Assembly: GCA_046481785.1 (NCBI GenBank)
Contig: JAWOJF010000375.1
Coordinates: forward strand, 1-15,109
Length of the DNA stretch: 15,109 nt
From: JAWOJF01 sp046481785
GTDB taxonomy: Bacteria > Bacteroidota > Ignavibacteria > Ignavibacteriales > Ignavibacteriaceae
Direction: 5' to 3'
The translations under genes and the position numbers were made by a program. Within the stretch, counting starts at the first letter, position 1. Every line of letters begins with the position of its first letter. Positions 1 to 7,454 of the stretch are shown here, piece after piece. The notes under the pieces were generated by a model that was not told where the DNA came from, did not search any database, and saw nothing but the letters and a program-made list of their open reading frames with translations.

Positions 1-750
1 GTCTGATAACCCTGCAGGCTGTTCTATTCTTTGTGTTACTTCCTGCTGATTGTTTATAAAGGAAAGGAATGATATTCCGGCAGTAAGCAGTATAATAATA
101 AATGCATGTTTCAGTTTTATTTTTTTAAGAAATATTCCCGAAATAAAAACCACCGCGGCCAGTGCAATATTTACTCTTCCAAGTGAGGTAACTATACCGG
201 CAAGGATTAAGGTTACTCCAACAATCCAGTACCATGGTTTATATTTCTTTTGTATTGCCGGAGAAATACCGGCCGCTATTCCTGTTGCCGTAAGCAGGTA
301 AGCTGAAAAAGTCATGTACCCGGAGGAAAATGACTGGGCCCTGTGAACATGATTCAGATTAAATAATATGAGACCTATAACAGCAGCAGCAACTGCCCCC
401 GCAGTAAAAGCATAAACTAAGTTTACTAATTTATCTTCCTCAAAAACTTTTAAATAAAAATTAAAAGCAAAAAATCCCAGGTAAAATAATGCTTCCTTAT
501 AAAGCGATTGGATACTTTCTTCGGGGAATGATGAAAGAAGTATGGAGACAATCCTTAATAGTCCAAAGAGGAGGATCAGCAGACTAAAATAATCGAAGGC
601 TTTTCTTTTATTTTTGTTTTTTTCAAACAGCCAAAATATAACAAGTAAGCCTGCAAAAAGCTGAAGCAGGAATAAAGAAATTAAAAAACTGCAAACAGCC
701 GCAGCAAACAGGTAATAAGTAATACGCCGGTCAAATTTACTTTCAATCAT
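1..750 (-). CDS. O-antigen ligase/polymerase-like membrane protein, truncated at the window edge
   Basis: An open frame of 250 codons starts with ATG at 750 and runs without a stop to base 1, so the C-terminal part lies outside the window. The protein is very hydrophobic, with about seven or eight membrane segments (roughly residues 12-40, 53-74, 87-102, 108-130, 145-162, 173-189, 193-207 and 215-232). Two features suit the WaaL/Wzy (Wzy_C) family: an Arg-Ala-Gln-Ser-Phe stretch at 137-141 before a membrane helix, and a Thr-Ser-Leu-Gly-Arg motif at 188-192 entering the next helix. Such proteins ligate O-antigen to lipid A-core or polymerise O-units at the periplasmic face of the inner membrane. 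The start overlaps the stop of the upstream ABC transporter as TAATG, implying translational coupling. Ligase and polymerase cannot be separated from this part. Family confidence is moderate; that it is a real gene is nearly certain. Confidence 0.75.
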   Translation of the reverse strand, partial: MIESKFDRRITYYLFAAAVCSFLISLFLLQLFAGLLVIFWLFEKNKNKRKAFDYFSLLILLFGLLRIVSILLSSFPEESIQSLYKEALFYLGFFAFNFYLKVFEEDKLVNLVYAFTAGAVAAAVIGLILFNLNHVHRAQSFSSGYMTFSAYLLTATGIAAGISPAIQKKYKPWYWIVGVTLILAGIVTSLGRVNIALAAVVFISGIFLKKIKLKHAFIIILLTAGISFLSFINNQQEVTQRIEQPAGLSD

Positions 751-2609
751 TAATCCCTGAACTGCATTTCATATAATTTTCTGTACAAACCCTTTTGTTG
801 TTCTATAAGCTCTTCATGCTTTCCGGTTTGGATTATCTTTCCCCTGTCAAGAACAATTATTTTTGTGGCATTCCGGATAGTACTTAACCTGTGTGCAATT
901 ACAAAGGTGGTTCGGTTAGCCATCATTCTTTCAATAGCTTCCTGCACAAGCAGTTCCGATTCATTATCAAGAGCCGAAGTAGCTTCATCAAAAATCATAA
1001 TATCCGGGTTTTTAAGAATCGCTCTTGCAATAGAAAGCCTCTGCCGCTGGCCGCCGGAAAGTTTTACACCGCGTTCACCTATAATTGTATCATATCCATG
1101 CGGCATTTCCATAATAAAATTATGAGCGTTTGCAGTTTTTGCAGCGTCGATAATCTTTTCAACCGGATAATCGGAAAGACCGTAAGCAATGTTATTGTTA
1201 ATTGATTCATTAAATAAAAAGGTTTCCTGCGTAACAATGCCCATTTTCCGGCGGAGGGAATTTATAGCTATTTCTTTAATATCAATGCCGTCAATGGTAA
1301 TTCTTCCGGAGGAAGGATCGTAAAACCTTGGTATCAGGTCTACCAATGTAGATTTACCCCCGCCGCTGGGCCCCACAAGTGCAACAATTTCACCCTTTTG
1401 AACAGAGAAATTAATATTTTTTAAAACTTCATCTTCCGAGTCTTCATACCTGAAGGAAACATTTTCAAACTTAACCGAATTACTAAATTCCTTCAACTCA
1501 ACGGGGTTTGCAGAATCCTGAATTATAGATTGGGTATCAAGAATTTCAAATATCCTGTCCCCCGCTGCACTTGATTCCTGTATCCGGTTATTAACGGTGC
1601 TTAATTCTTTTATGGGGGTCATCATCTGGAATATTGCAAAAAGGAAACCGAGAAATTCACTGGCTTTAATCGTATTTTCCTCAAGTACCAGTACACCGCC
1701 GTAATAAATAATTACTACTCCAACAACAACAGACAAAAATTCGGTAATAGGTGAAGAGGAATTCCTTACCCGCGCAAGATGAAGCATCATCCTGAAAAAG
1801 CCGTAAGTCTCTTTTTTAAATTTCTGATTTTCGTATTTCTCCATTCCAAAGGCTTTAACAATCTTAACACCGGAGATCGTCTCCTGGAGGATACTTGTTA
1901 TATCAGCCATCTTAGCCTGTATAACTGCGCTTTGTTTCCTGAGCTTTAAGCCTATCCATGCAATAATAAGCATAGAGAACGGCAGTATGACAAAAGCGAG
2001 CAGTGTAAGCCGCCAGCTAATGCTTACAGCTATTGCCAGGAATACAACAATAGCAAGCGGTTCCCGGATCATATTTAAAAATGCTGCGGAGATACTTTGC
2101 TGAACAATATTTACATCATTGGTTATTCTTGAGATTAAATTGCCTACACGTTCTTTTTTGAAAAAACTCATTGGAAGCTGATGCAGGCGTGTATATGCTG
2201 CATCGCGGAGATCTTTCATTATTCCCTGCTCAACATATGCAAGGAAATATGCCTGGAGATATCCGAAAATATTTTTAAATAAAAATGCAAGAAGGACAAG
2301 AGCGCAGATTTTTACAAGCGCATCCAGTTTATTTCCGCTGAATACAAAATCATTAAAAGTTGAAGAAATTCCCTCTCCTATTTCCTGCACCCAGCCGGGT
2401 AAAATACTTGTTGCTTTTTCCACTGAACCCGGTTCAGCAGAAGCAGTTTGCTGAACAGAGGACTCCTGGAAAAGAGTATCAAGCAGGGGGATGGTAAGGT
2501 AAACAGAAGCGCCGTTTAATACTGCAAACAAAATGGTAAATACCATTGAAAGCGTCAGGTGCTTCCAGTATGGTTTAACGTATGTTAATATTCGTAAGTA
2601 TGTTTTCAA
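750..2609 (-). CDS. MsbA-like ABC half-transporter (fused membrane and ATPase domains)
   Basis: This 619-residue protein has a six-helix ABC exporter membrane domain (about residues 15-335) followed by an ATPase domain (about 378-615). Visible motifs are Walker A G413-S420 (GPSGGGKS), Q-loop Gln461, signature LSGGQ 517-521, Walker B ending Asp541-Glu542, D-loop SALD 545-548 and switch His573. All catalytic residues are present. The order and N-terminal sequence fit the lipid A flippase MsbA family, which works as a homodimer. The loop between the first two helices (about 47-95) is roughly 50 residues long, which largely explains the greater length compared with E. coli MsbA (582). The start is TTG; no in-frame ATG occurs before the upstream stop, and the next ATG is Met22, inside helix 1. 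No Shine-Dalgarno is visible. The stop overlaps the next gene, an O-antigen ligase-like protein, which supports lipopolysaccharide transport. A drug or other lipid exporter remains possible. Confidence 0.93.
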   Translation of the reverse strand: MKTYLRILTYVKPYWKHLTLSMVFTILFAVLNGASVYLTIPLLDTLFQESSVQQTASAEPGSVEKATSILPGWVQEIGEGISSTFNDFVFSGNKLDALVKICALVLLAFLFKNIFGYLQAYFLAYVEQGIMKDLRDAAYTRLHQLPMSFFKKERVGNLISRITNDVNIVQQSISAAFLNMIREPLAIVVFLAIAVSISWRLTLLAFVILPFSMLIIAWIGLKLRKQSAVIQAKMADITSILQETISGVKIVKAFGMEKYENQKFKKETYGFFRMMLHLARVRNSSSPITEFLSVVVGVVIIYYGGVLVLEENTIKASEFLGFLFAIFQMMTPIKELSTVNNRIQESSAAGDRIFEILDTQSIIQDSANPVELKEFSNSVKFENVSFRYEDSEDEVLKNINFSVQKGEIVALVGPSGGGKSTLVDLIPRFYDPSSGRITIDGIDIKEIAINSLRRKMGIVTQETFLFNESINNNIAYGLSDYPVEKIIDAAKTANAHNFIMEMPHGYDTIIGERGVKLSGGQRQRLSIARAILKNPDIMIFDEATSALDNESELLVQEAIERMMANRTTFVIAHRLSTIRNATKIIVLDRGKIIQTGKHEELIEQQKGLYRKLYEMQFRD

Positions 2610-2649
2610 TATAAAATATAATTTACTAAGTTATCCCGGGTTCTTGATG

Positions 2650-3303
2650 CTAAGAAATTCCGCCAACTCTTAAAAATAGTCTTAATATAAAATTAATGAA
2701 TTCCATGAAGAATCCCCATAAAGGGCTGTAAATGAAAAGCAGCAGAATTATAGAGCCATAAAAACCCAGGTTAAGTAATGCTGCGGTTATTTTACCGGGA
2801 AAAATATCGAATAGAATATGGGAGCCATCCAAGGGCGGGATGGGCAGAAGATTAAAAGCAAATAGAAAGATATTAAAAAAAACTCCATACCAGAATATGT
2901 TTACTATAAGTGAATCATAATTCCCTATCATACCTGATGAAACTATAAACCCTATAAAAAATAGAATTGCAAGGATAAAGTTAGATAAGGGCCCTGCCGC
3001 AGAAACCAATGCATCATCCCTGTAGAGATTCCGGAAATTATTCCTGTTCACCGGAACAGGTTTTGCCCACCCAATTAATGCAAAACCGGATGCAAATGAT
3101 GCAATGGGCATAATGATTGTCCCGACAATATCGGTATGTTTAAAGGGGTTGAGCGTCAGCCTGCCTAAATTTTTTGCGGTGTTATCCCCCAGCCGGCTTG
3201 CAAAAAAGGCATGTGCAAACTCATGAATTGTTATAGAAAGAAAGAACATCGGTAAAAAAGTTAAAAATGAAATTAGTTTATCGCTTACCTGTATATCGGA
3301 CAA
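2650..3303 (-). CDS. M50-family site-2-type membrane zinc protease
   Basis: This is a 217-residue polytopic membrane protein. The zinc-binding HExxH motif is at residues 27-31 (His-Glu-Phe-Ala-His) inside the first long helix. The second metal-ligand motif is at 151-160, ending Pro-Pro-Leu-Asp-Gly, with Asp159 as the expected third zinc ligand. A conserved Gly-Pro-Leu-Ser-Asn lies at 104-108. No PDZ or CBS domain is present, so it belongs to the short, minimal M50 group rather than RseP. These proteases cut substrates within the membrane; the substrate here is unknown. The start is TTG, chosen because an AAAGGAG site (3310-3316) lies six bases upstream. An out-of-frame ATG four bases upstream would sit only two bases from that site. 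The gene begins 23 bases after the Xer recombinase, so cotranscription is likely. Confidence 0.93.
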   Translation of the reverse strand: MSDIQVSDKLISFLTFLPMFFLSITIHEFAHAFFASRLGDNTAKNLGRLTLNPFKHTDIVGTIIMPIASFASGFALIGWAKPVPVNRNNFRNLYRDDALVSAAGPLSNFILAILFFIGFIVSSGMIGNYDSLIVNIFWYGVFFNIFLFAFNLLPIPPLDGSHILFDIFPGKITAALLNLGFYGSIILLLFIYSPLWGFFMEFINFILRLFLRVGGIS

Positions 3304-3309
3304 TCATTT

Positions 3310-3316
3310 CTCCTTT
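3310..3316 (-). promoter_or_regulatory. ribosome binding site that decides the TTG start of the M50 protease
   Basis: On the minus strand the bases read AAAGGAG, a near-perfect Shine-Dalgarno. GGAG is six bases from the TTG at 3303 but only two from the ATG at 3307. The ATG opens a nine-codon frame (3278-3307) in another phase, so the TTG is the functional start. Confidence 0.7.
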
Positions 3317-3326
3317 ATGTTTCTAA

Positions 3327-4217
3327 TCATCCTCTTGGATGAAATTGTTTATGTACCTGTTTTATATAATCCCTGTCAATATGCGTATAAATTTGTGTAG
3401 TTGAAATATCGGCATGGCCAAGCATTTCCTGCACTGCACGGAGATCGGCACCCCCTTCAATTAAATGAGTTGCAAAGGAATGCCTGAAAGTATGCGGATG
3501 TACTTCCTTTGTTATTCCTGCCTGCTTTGAGTAATGCTGAACAATTTTCCATATACCCATACGTGAAAGTTTTGTTCCCCTGTTGTTTAAAAAAAGTATG
3601 TTTTCACTTTTTGCCTTTTTCATTAATAGGGGACGGCTTTTTGAAAGATATTTATTTACCCATTTAACTGCACTGCTGCCAATGGGAATAAGCCTTTCCT
3701 TTGAACCTTTACCAAAAACCCTGATAATTTCTTCGGTGAAGAATAAATCGGACAATTTTATATTAATTAATTCTGAAACACGGGTGCCGCAGGCATACAG
3801 CATCTCCAGCAAGGCCTTGTCTCTTAAGCCAAGTTTATCTTGTGTATCCGGCAGAGATAACATAGAATCGATTTCATTTAAGGAAAGTACACCCGGAAGG
3901 TTTTTTGAAAGTTTTGGTGCTGATAATCTTTCAATCGGGTTTTCCTTTATATATTTATTAAGAAACAGGTAATTAAAAAAACCTTTTAGTGAAGAATAAT
4001 ACCGTGCTGCCGAACTGCTTGTTAATCCTGCATTATTAAGTGATTTAAAAAAGGAAACAAGATTATTGTATTTTACTTCAGAGGGATCCTCAATATTGTC
4101 ATCCTGTAAAAATCTTATAAATGAAGATATATCATTCCGGTAAGAAGATACCGTGTTATCCGAAAGATTTTTTTCCAGTTTTAGTACGGCAAGGTATTCA
4201 TTAAGGAATGTGTTCAT
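3327..4217 (-). CDS. xerD: Xer-type site-specific tyrosine recombinase
   Basis: The protein has 296 residues, the normal length for XerC/XerD. An N-terminal SAM-like core-binding domain (about 1-87) is followed by the catalytic domain. All six catalytic residues are visible: Arg146, Lys170, His242, Arg245, His268 and nucleophile Tyr277. Each lies exactly two positions before its counterpart in E. coli XerD as I recall it (148, 172, 244, 247, 270, 279), which favours XerD over a phage or transposon integrase. The expected role is resolving chromosome dimers at dif with a partner, regulated by FtsK; no dif site was recognised here. The start is ATG with no Shine-Dalgarno. The 76-base upstream gap holds a possible weak promoter (TTGGAT, 17 bases, TATATG). 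The M50 protease follows 23 bases downstream. XerC cannot be excluded. Confidence 0.93.
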   Translation of the reverse strand: MNTFLNEYLAVLKLEKNLSDNTVSSYRNDISSFIRFLQDDNIEDPSEVKYNNLVSFFKSLNNAGLTSSSAARYYSSLKGFFNYLFLNKYIKENPIERLSAPKLSKNLPGVLSLNEIDSMLSLPDTQDKLGLRDKALLEMLYACGTRVSELINIKLSDLFFTEEIIRVFGKGSKERLIPIGSSAVKWVNKYLSKSRPLLMKKAKSENILFLNNRGTKLSRMGIWKIVQHYSKQAGITKEVHPHTFRHSFATHLIEGGADLRAVQEMLGHADISTTQIYTHIDRDYIKQVHKQFHPRG

Positions 4218-4293
4218 AGGTAAGTATATTTTAACTCATATATCCCGGTTATAAAATCAATCCAATCATTTTCATGCAATTGACTAATCCTTA

Positions 4294-6501
4294 TTACTGC
4301 TCCTCTTTTGTTTCAACGCCTTTTTCCATCTCTTCCTGCTTCGGATATCTTATACGCCTGTGGTGCTGACCTAATAAAATGCTGACAAATGCTTCTTTAA
4401 TAAGTTCAATATCCCTGAATGTTAAAGGAGAATCATTAAGCTGCCCGGCATCAATCCTGTCTTTAATAATTTTATTAATTACATTTTCCACCTTTGTACT
4501 ATCAGGCTCCTGTATTGATCTGACTGCCGATTCACAACTGTCTGCAAGCATAATAATAGCAGTTTCTTTTGTATCAGGTCTTGGACCGGGATAACGGTAA
4601 TCATCAACGTTAACCTTTGTATCGCCATATAATTTTTTTGCTTTTTCATAGAAAAAGGTCATCACTGTAGTACCGTGATGCATTGGAATAAAATCTATAA
4701 TTTCCTGCGGAAGATTATTTTCTCTTGCCAGTTCAACTCCTTCAAGAACATGAGTAGCTATAAGCTTTACACTTTCTTCGGGAGTAAGATTTTCGTGTAT
4801 ATTTTGGTTATTCAATTGATTTTCAACAAAATTCTGGGGTGATACCGTTTTACCAATATCATGATAATATGCGCCTACACGGGCAAGCAGCGGGTTTGCT
4901 CCTACCTTCTCGGCTGAAGACTCTGCAAGCGTTCCCATTGTCATCGAATGGTTAAACGTTCCGGGCGCCTTACGTGCAAGATCTTTAAGCAGCGGCCTGT
5001 CAAAATTAGAAAGTTCAAGAAGAGTAAGATCCGTTGTTATTTTAAACAATCTCTCAAAGAAAATTAACAATCCATAAGTAAGAACCGGGCTAATCAATGC
5101 ATTTGTACCGGCAAAGCCGAACTCTGTTAAGATTGTTTGAATTGGCGCAAACCTCTCCAGGCCAAATGCCAGAACTGAAATTACATAACCAATTAATATG
5201 TAAAGAAAAGATCTGAATATCTGGGATCTGTTTTTAATGTCTCTAACGGTATAAACAGAAAGGGCACCGGCAAAAAGATTCATTGCGGCAAAAGAATAAT
5301 CATTACCTCTTAAGGCTCCGGCAATAAGGCAGATAGTTACAGTAGAATAAAAGCCTACCCTTGAATCAAAAATTATTGTTATCAGCATTGAAGCGGCAGG
5401 AATAAATATTAAGTATTGCAGAGGAGCCGGCACTGTAATGTAATTAACAAGGTATGTTACAAAAGATATAAACACTATAAGGGTAGCAATGAGAAGCAGC
5501 CGTGAATTATTATTAAATATTTTCTTCCTGAATAAGGACAAGTATATAACCAGCAGTGAAATAAGAAATGCTATATGCAAAAATTTTCCGATAAACTGAA
5601 GGATAAAACCTTCTTCCCCTATTCTTTCTGCTTTAGCGGCTTTGTATGAATCAATTTTTAATTTAGCATCACGTGTAATCCTGTCATGCTTGGCAATTAT
5701 CCGCTCATTTTCGTTCACGATTCCGGAATACTGGGAAACATTGTTTTTTGCCTGTTCAATCTCTTCGTTTGTTAAATCAGGATTAAAAAGAATATTAGGA
5801 ATAACAAAATGTGAAGCATATTCTGTTAAAGTCTGCTTTATGTCCTGTGAATAATTTTCTTTATTTATTTTTTCTTCAATTTGTTTAACTGCTGTTTCAA
5901 CAGGAATAAACTTATCCAGAGGTTCAATGCGGTCAATATTGCCTGTTCTTATCGCAATACTATCCCTGGATCCCGTTGGAGGTTTATAATCTATTATCCC
6001 GCCGGCAGAAACCTCTGTTATCAGGTTATTAACAATTGAAAATAATTCTCTTATACTTACATTTCTCCTGCCAAGCATGTTTCTTTCCTGCTGACGGAGG
6101 TTCCTAAATGTATTGAATGCCGAAGTGCTTAAAAAAGTAGGATTAAAATTTTCACCCCCGCCATTTACTAAAAGACTATCAATTGTTCTCAACAGATATG
6201 CATTATAGGAAGTAATTGAATCGGATAAACTTTTAGCGTGTTCTTCATCTTTTACAAAAACCGGGTATACACTTTGTTCTGCAATTTGCAGTTCCTGCTG
6301 GTAATTTTCAGCGGCTTTAACTATTGGAAAACTAAACGGGGCAATTAAATCATCATGTATCCATATAGAGCCTACGGAGGCTTCTGTTTCAATTGATTCG
6401 CCTCTTGGAAACATTAATACAATCAGAGTAACGGTTACTAAACCAATAAGCAGTTTAACCCTAAGGCTTCTCTGAAATTTTGTAGTACCATCGTCAGTCA
6501 T
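4294..6501 (-). CDS. pgpH: PgpH-like seven-transmembrane HD-domain phosphodiesterase (probable cyclic-di-AMP hydrolase)
   Basis: The 735-residue protein shows the full 7TMR-HD layout: an N-terminal anchor helix (about 16-31), a large extracytoplasmic domain (about 40-300), a block of about seven membrane helices (305-485) and a cytoplasmic HD domain (about 510-715). HD metal ligands are visible as His518, His547-Asp548 (in His-Asp-Ile-Gly-Lys), His584, His608-His609 and Asp654. This is the family of Listeria PgpH, which hydrolyses cyclic-di-AMP to pApA and affects osmolyte and wall homeostasis. The extracytoplasmic domain is thought to sense an unknown signal. The ATG overlaps the stop of the upstream HAD gene as TAATG, implying coupled translation. 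The last 20 residues are acidic and Lys/Glu-rich. The family is secure; the substrate is inferred from the family. Confidence 0.92.
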   Translation of the reverse strand: MTDDGTTKFQRSLRVKLLIGLVTVTLIVLMFPRGESIETEASVGSIWIHDDLIAPFSFPIVKAAENYQQELQIAEQSVYPVFVKDEEHAKSLSDSITSYNAYLLRTIDSLLVNGGGENFNPTFLSTSAFNTFRNLRQQERNMLGRRNVSIRELFSIVNNLITEVSAGGIIDYKPPTGSRDSIAIRTGNIDRIEPLDKFIPVETAVKQIEEKINKENYSQDIKQTLTEYASHFVIPNILFNPDLTNEEIEQAKNNVSQYSGIVNENERIIAKHDRITRDAKLKIDSYKAAKAERIGEEGFILQFIGKFLHIAFLISLLVIYLSLFRKKIFNNNSRLLLIATLIVFISFVTYLVNYITVPAPLQYLIFIPAASMLITIIFDSRVGFYSTVTICLIAGALRGNDYSFAAMNLFAGALSVYTVRDIKNRSQIFRSFLYILIGYVISVLAFGLERFAPIQTILTEFGFAGTNALISPVLTYGLLIFFERLFKITTDLTLLELSNFDRPLLKDLARKAPGTFNHSMTMGTLAESSAEKVGANPLLARVGAYYHDIGKTVSPQNFVENQLNNQNIHENLTPEESVKLIATHVLEGVELARENNLPQEIIDFIPMHHGTTVMTFFYEKAKKLYGDTKVNVDDYRYPGPRPDTKETAIIMLADSCESAVRSIQEPDSTKVENVINKIIKDRIDAGQLNDSPLTFRDIELIKEAFVSILLGQHHRRIRYPKQEEMEKGVETKEEQ

Positions 6502-7349
6502 TATTTATCCTTTTTAGCTTTCAAAACAAGCTCCAGGAACTCAGCAACACCGTCTTCATTATTAGTTTTAGTTGTTACCATATCGGCTTTCCTCTTTAGT
6601 TCCGGAATAGCATTGGCAACTGCTACCTTAAAAGCCGGAGTATTAAATAAACTAATATCATTATGCCAGTCCCCAATTACAGCAGAATTGCGGGGACTAA
6701 TTTTTAAAAACTTCAACAGTCTCAAAAAGCCGGTTCCCTTTGAGCTCCCTTTTTTTCTTATCTCAAAATAATAAATGCCTGATTGCTTTTGAGATTTGAA
6801 CAATGCAGTATTTAATCCAAAGGCATAAGGGAAACGCAGCCTGTTAGATACAAAATTAATTGAATTCCTGTTATCCCCGGCAAATACTATCTCAAGTGTT
6901 TTATCACAATAATCATCCAGAGAATCAACTTCTTCAAAACGGGCGCCATACCTGTCTAATATTTGAGGAACAGCAGAGTTCCTGTCTGTAAAATAAATAG
7001 CATCTGCATGGCACAATGCAATATTAATTAAAAATTTATCGGCAAAATCTATAGCTTTTAAAACATACTTATCTTTTACAAATGATTCAAAGAGCACTGT
7101 ATTTGTAAAATGGCTTTTAATAAGGCTTCCATCAAGAGAAATTAAAGGAGATTCCAGTTGTAACTGTTCAGCAAAAGCAATTACTGCAGAATGAAGCCTG
7201 CCGCTGGCAATGGAAAATTTAACGCCCAGTTTCTTTAACTCAGGCACCAGTTTTAAAGTGTTTTCTCCAACGGTACCATCATCAGAAAGAAGAGTTCCAT
7301 CAAGGTCAAAAACAATAATTTTTAGTTTTTTCAGCCTGCTTTTTATCAT
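6501..7349 (-). CDS. Cof-type HAD-superfamily phosphatase (HAD-IIB)
   Basis: This 282-residue protein has all four HAD motifs: motif I Asp15-x-Asp17-Gly-Thr (Asp15 is the nucleophile and Asp17 the acid/base), motif II Ser49 in Ala-Ser-Gly-Arg, motif III Lys204, and motif IV Gly226-Asp227-x-x-Asn230-Asp231. The cap between motifs II and III (about 80-200) is of the C2B type typical of Cof/YwpJ/YidA phosphatases, which act on sugar phosphates, nucleotides or cofactors such as FMN or PLP precursors. Where most relatives have Asn-Gly-Ala after motif II, this protein has Leu-Asp-Gly-Ser (72-75). The start is ATG at 7349 without a Shine-Dalgarno. The stop is fused to the start of the PgpH-like gene (TAATG), so the two are made together. 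The substrate cannot be told from sequence. Confidence 0.9.
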   Translation of the reverse strand: MIKSRLKKLKIIVFDLDGTLLSDDGTVGENTLKLVPELKKLGVKFSIASGRLHSAVIAFAEQLQLESPLISLDGSLIKSHFTNTVLFESFVKDKYVLKAIDFADKFLINIALCHADAIYFTDRNSAVPQILDRYGARFEEVDSLDDYCDKTLEIVFAGDNRNSINFVSNRLRFPYAFGLNTALFKSQKQSGIYYFEIRKKGSSKGTGFLRLLKFLKISPRNSAVIGDWHNDISLFNTPAFKVAVANAIPELKRKADMVTTKTNNEDGVAEFLELVLKAKKDK

Positions 7350-7454
7350 ATGCTTTAATTTACTGCATTACAATAATAAGAATTTTTAAAACAACATAAT
7401 GATAACTCTGTTTTGTATAACAGGCAGAGATATAAAATGGAACTGGTATTCCGG

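Noticed and set aside
50..301. A plus-strand open frame at the left edge.
   Set aside because: It is opposite the longer minus-strand membrane protein frame (1-750), which has typical membrane helices and a TAATG start junction.
3327..4217. The tyrosine recombinase as the integrase of a mobile element.
   Set aside because: Length and catalytic spacing match chromosomal XerD, neighbours are housekeeping genes, and no tRNA, attachment repeat or phage gene is visible.
7350..7454. Hairpins in the gap after the amylase gene (a four-base GGAA/TTCC stem followed by ATTTT, and a CTCTG/CAGAG pair).
   Set aside because: The stems are four to five bases and lack a proper T tract, so a terminator call is not supported.
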